DNA from: Entomomonas moraniae
Lineage (GTDB): Bacteria > Pseudomonadota > Gammaproteobacteria > Pseudomonadales > Pseudomonadaceae
Length of the DNA stretch: 64,000 nt
Direction of reading: 5' to 3'
NCBI RefSeq assembly: GCF_003991975.1
Contig: NZ_CP029822.1
Coordinates: forward strand, 2,505,648 to 2,569,647
This document shows positions 63,597-64,000 of the stretch, piece after piece (within the stretch, counting starts at the first letter, position 1; every line of letters starts with the position of its first letter). The position numbers were made by a program, and so were the translations under genes. Below the pieces are notes generated by a model. The model had not been told where the DNA came from and made no database searches. It was given only the letters and a program-made list of their open reading frames with translations.

Positions 63597-64000
63597 ATGA
63601 AAACATTAGTTATTGCCTTAGGTGGGAATGCATTATTACAGCGCAAAGAAGCGTTAACGGCTGAAAACCAATATAAAAATATTGCGATACTAGCAGAAAT
63701 GATTATTAAGCTAGCTAAAAACTACCGTATCGTATTGGTTCATGGCAATGGCCCTCAAGTAGGTTTATTATCTCTTCAAAATGAAGCCTATAAAGAAGTT
63801 CCTTCCTATCCATTAGATATTCTAGTGGCTGAAAGCCAAGCAATGATCGGCTATATGATCACTCAAAAAATCAATGAGCTTGATCCGGCACAACGTATTA
63901 CTACTATCTTAACGCGTATGGAAGTTGATCTAAACGATCCAGATTTTAAAAACCCAAGTAAATTTATTGGCCCTGTTTATGATGAGGCTCAAAAAAATGC
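63597..64000 (+). CDS. arcC: Carbamate kinase (cut by the window end)
   Basis: Converts carbamoyl phosphate and ADP to ATP, CO2 and ammonia, the energy-yielding last step of oxalurate use. Only the first 134 codons are present. The start TLVIALGGNALLQRKEALTAENQYKNI and VLVHGNGPQVGLLSLQNEAY and YPLDILVAESQAMIGYM are typical of carbamate kinases and closest to the E. coli gene next to allFGH (ybcF, now allK). TAGGA serves as ribosome-binding site. The operon may continue beyond the window. Confidence 0.93.
   Translation, partial: MKTLVIALGGNALLQRKEALTAENQYKNIAILAEMIIKLAKNYRIVLVHGNGPQVGLLSLQNEAYKEVPSYPLDILVAESQAMIGYMITQKINELDPAQRITTILTRMEVDLNDPDFKNPSKFIGPVYDEAQKN

Overview
The window reads as a chromosomal segment of a low-GC member of the Pseudomonadales. 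Many proteins look closest to Pseudomonas families (Anr, Vfr, YajR, an AmpDh2-like amidase, LpxO, DUF2388 and PA3496-type small proteins), and several gene orders match Pseudomonas: rpe-gph-trpE, trpGDC-vfr, hemN-anr, engB/dsbA/EEP nuclease/ampDh2, argG-gloA, nth with the PA3496-like gene. The DNA is strikingly AT-rich and some Pseudomonas genes are missing (eno beside ftsB, the cytochrome c4 genes between engB and dsbA, trpI beside trpBA, gmk after yicC). An insect-gut Entomomonas-like organism would fit; this is inference from gene content, not a database match. No rRNA, tRNA, IS element, prophage or CRISPR array was seen.

Layout. 1-4.7 kb: envelope genes (DUF4105 protein with two DUF2388 proteins), fieF, ispD, ftsB. 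4.8-8.5 kb: a peptidoglycan O-acetylation-type operon (MBOAT, DUF459 SGNH and Ape1-like SGNH proteins). 8.8-12.6 kb: accessory genes (an unrecognised membrane-anchored protein, an RCC1-propeller protein, an orphan fimbrillin). 13-15 kb: trpBA. 15-19 kb: pilA with a sigma-54-type promoter, anr, hemN with an Anr box, vfr. 19.2-24.7 kb: trpC-D-G-E, gph, rpe. 24.9-29.4 kb: an ABC-F ATPase, yajR, ribB under an FMN riboswitch. 29.4-34.3 kb: cyoABCDE. 34.6-39.4 kb: engB, dsbA, EEP nuclease, amidase, lpxO and a small outer-membrane barrel. 39.4-42.4 kb: pdxST with a divergent pdxR-type regulator. 42.4-48.8 kb: yicC, an orphan HsdR-like protein, hemF, aroE. 48.8-50.3 kb: two identical Fur-controlled PrrF-like sRNAs flanking a ClbS/DfsB-type gene. 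50.3-58.3 kb: a kinase-like protein, META lipoprotein, argG, gloA, PA3496-like, nth, radical SAM, RudS-like and YegP-like genes. 58.3 kb to the end: allD facing fdrA-ylbE-ylbF-carbamate kinase.

How parts work together. The last cluster encodes a route from ureidoglycolate through oxalurate to oxamate plus carbamoyl phosphate and then ATP, the late part of anaerobic allantoin use. Respiration and heme genes (cyo, hemN, hemF, anr) point to life across changing oxygen. PdxST with PdxR is the DXP-independent PLP pathway, uncommon in gammaproteobacteria. The most striking regulatory structure is the duplicated PrrF-like sRNA locus: the transcribed parts are identical while the flanks have drifted, and the duplicated unit carries the 3' tail of the neighbouring kinase-like gene.
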